Positions 4,548 to 5,348 of a stretch of DNA of 5,348 nt are shown piece by piece; positions within the stretch are counted from its first letter, which is position 1; each line of letters opens with the position of its first letter. The stretch is from the NCBI GenBank assembly GCA_937982495.1, contig CALJLX010000135.1, positions 1-5,348 of the forward strand. The letters are read 5' to 3'. The translations under genes were made by a program, and so were the position numbers. The stretch comes from an uncultured Desulfuromonas sp. Its GTDB lineage: Bacteria > Desulfobacterota > Desulfuromonadia > Desulfuromonadales > Trichloromonadaceae. Under the pieces are notes generated by a model that was not told the origin of the DNA, ran no database searches, and was given only the letters and a program-made list of their open reading frames with translations.

Positions 4548-4937
4548 ATGGACGGAATGCTTCAGGAAATCGTCGCCAAGTACAACTACTGGATCTACGT
4601 CGTGCTGATGATGATCGGCTTCTACGCCATGATCGGCAAGCGCAACCTGGTCAAGAAGCTGCTGGGGATGAACATCTTCCAGACGGCGATCATCCTCTTC
4701 TTCGTCTCCACCGGGGTGAAGAGCGGCGGCGGCATCCCCATTCTCGACAAGTACAAGGTGCTGGCGGAAGGGATCGATCCCACCCAGATCGTCAACCCCC
4801 TCCCCCATGTGCTGATGCTCACCGCCATCGTCGTTTCGGTCAGCGTCACCGGGGTGGCCCTGGCGGTCCTGCAGCGCATCCACCGGGAATACGGCACCCT
4901 CGAAGAGGATGAAATTCTGGAGAGGATCAGCGAATGA
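4548..4937 (+). CDS. mnhC: Multisubunit Na+/H+ antiporter subunit MnhC (MrpC, NuoK-like)
   Basis: This 129-residue subunit is the MrpC/MbhG type, related to NuoK of complex I. It has three membrane helices at about 12-29, 38-56 and 86-108. The segment IGKRNLVKKLLGMNIFQTAI (29-48) and the signature DPTQIVNPLPHVLMLTAIVV (77-96) are diagnostic of MrpC rather than NuoK. The charged C-terminal tail (RIHREYGTLEEDEILERISE) is cytoplasmic by the positive-inside rule. GAGGGG (4535-4540) lies 7 nt before the ATG, which follows the mnhB stop by one base. The stop overlaps the next start (ATGA, 4934-4937). Confidence 0.93.
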   Translation: MDGMLQEIVAKYNYWIYVVLMMIGFYAMIGKRNLVKKLLGMNIFQTAIILFFVSTGVKSGGGIPILDKYKVLAEGIDPTQIVNPLPHVLMLTAIVVSVSVTGVALAVLQRIHREYGTLEEDEILERISE

Positions 4938-5348
4938 CCACCAGCAACCTCCATCTCTACGCCCTGGCCGCGCCGCTTTTGACCGCCTTTTTCGTCAATT
5001 TGCTCGGCCGTCTGTCGCGCAACTGGATCGCGCCGCTGGTGACCCTTGCCCTGGTCTTTTCCACCGCCTTCTCCGGGGTGACCCTGCTCAACGTGCTGCG
5101 CCACGGCGCCTATCGCTACACGGTGGGGAACTGGCGCCCCCCCTTCGGCATCGAACTGGTCATCGACCACCTGAGCGCCCTGATGATGGTGCTGATCAGC
5201 CTGGTCGCCCTGGTCGCCACCCTGGCCGCCTTCAAGATCGTGGAACGGGAGCTGCCGGGCCGGGAGCATCTCTTTTTCACCCTTTATCTCATCCTCATCG
5301 CCGGCCTTTTCGGGCTGGTGCTGACCGGGGACGCCTTCAACCTCTACG
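4934..5348 (+). CDS. mnhD: MnhD-type (NuoL/N-like) antiporter subunit, 3' end cut by the window
   Basis: The first 138 codons of a large ion-pumping subunit are visible; the family is usually near 500 residues. I see helices at about 7-25, 31-53, 79-101 and 113-131. The segment YTVGNWRPPFGIELVIDHLS (62-81) is the classical MrpD opening, in which a periplasmic strand precedes 'GI.L..D.LSA'. The window ends in TGDAFNLY (131-138), just before the position where MrpD proteins carry the helix-5 Glu of the proton path, so that residue cannot be checked. AGAGGA (4921-4926) is 7 nt before the ATG, which overlaps the mnhC stop. A paralogous NuoL/N-type subunit is possible, but the motif and the place after mnhC favour MnhD. 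Confidence 0.88.
   Translation, partial: MTTSNLHLYALAAPLLTAFFVNLLGRLSRNWIAPLVTLALVFSTAFSGVTLLNVLRHGAYRYTVGNWRPPFGIELVIDHLSALMMVLISLVALVATLAAFKIVERELPGREHLFFTLYLILIAGLFGLVLTGDAFNLY

Noticed and set aside
1..5348. Mobile elements, tRNA/rRNA genes, CRISPR arrays, attachment sites
   Set aside because: No transposase or integrase motifs, terminal repeats, regularly spaced repeats or tRNA-like cloverleaf were seen; base and codon use look uniform apart from the AT-richer control region.

Overview
The window is GC-rich bacterial DNA with tightly packed genes. It carries two functional groups on the + strand, separated by one gene on the - strand. The protein styles (a Zn-type CDF exporter, a YafV/Nit2-type amidase, and a split Mrp cluster starting with the E subunit) fit a Gram-negative of the Desulfuromonadales/Geobacterales kind. 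That placement is an inference from gene content and general resemblance, not a search result.

Region 1 (1-1341, + strand): the last 316 codons of a cation diffusion facilitator of the zinc type, followed 6 nt later by an unrecognised 127-residue membrane-anchored protein. Region 2 (1342-2133, - strand): a complete carbon-nitrogen hydrolase of the omega-amidase group with an intact Glu-Lys-Cys triad. It converges on region 1 so tightly that the two stop codons abut. Its likely intrinsic terminator lies inside the opposing small gene, at 1202-1229. Region 3 (2134-2448): a 315-bp AT-richer control region between two divergent genes. It holds a good sigma70-type promoter for the hydrolase, two inverted repeats, weaker candidate promoters for the rightward operon, and a stem-loop that could form the 5' end of the operon mRNA.

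Region 4 (2449 to the end, + strand): an operon for a multisubunit cation/proton antiporter (Mrp/Mnh). The order is MnhE, MnhF, MnhG, an MbhD-like DUF4040 protein, an MbhE-like protein, MnhB, MnhC, and the start of an MnhD-type subunit cut by the window edge. Junctions are 4-nt overlaps, direct abutments or gaps of at most 7 nt, so the genes are almost certainly co-transcribed and translationally coupled. The MbhE-like gene (3798-4070) starts with TTG. The two small proteins between MnhG and MnhB correspond to the C-terminal part of MrpA in classical Mrp systems. Keeping them as separate genes in this order matches the membrane (MRP-like) half of archaeal Mbh/Mbx complexes rather than the mrpABCDEFG order of Bacillus.

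Together the window describes cation homeostasis: Zn2+ (or similar) export by the CDF protein and Na+/H+ exchange by the Mrp module. The amidase between them looks like an unrelated housekeeping gene. The most useful open question is what lies to the right of the window: further NuoL/MrpD-type antiporter subunits, or a redox/hydrogenase module. No RNA gene, mobile element, integration site or CRISPR array was seen.
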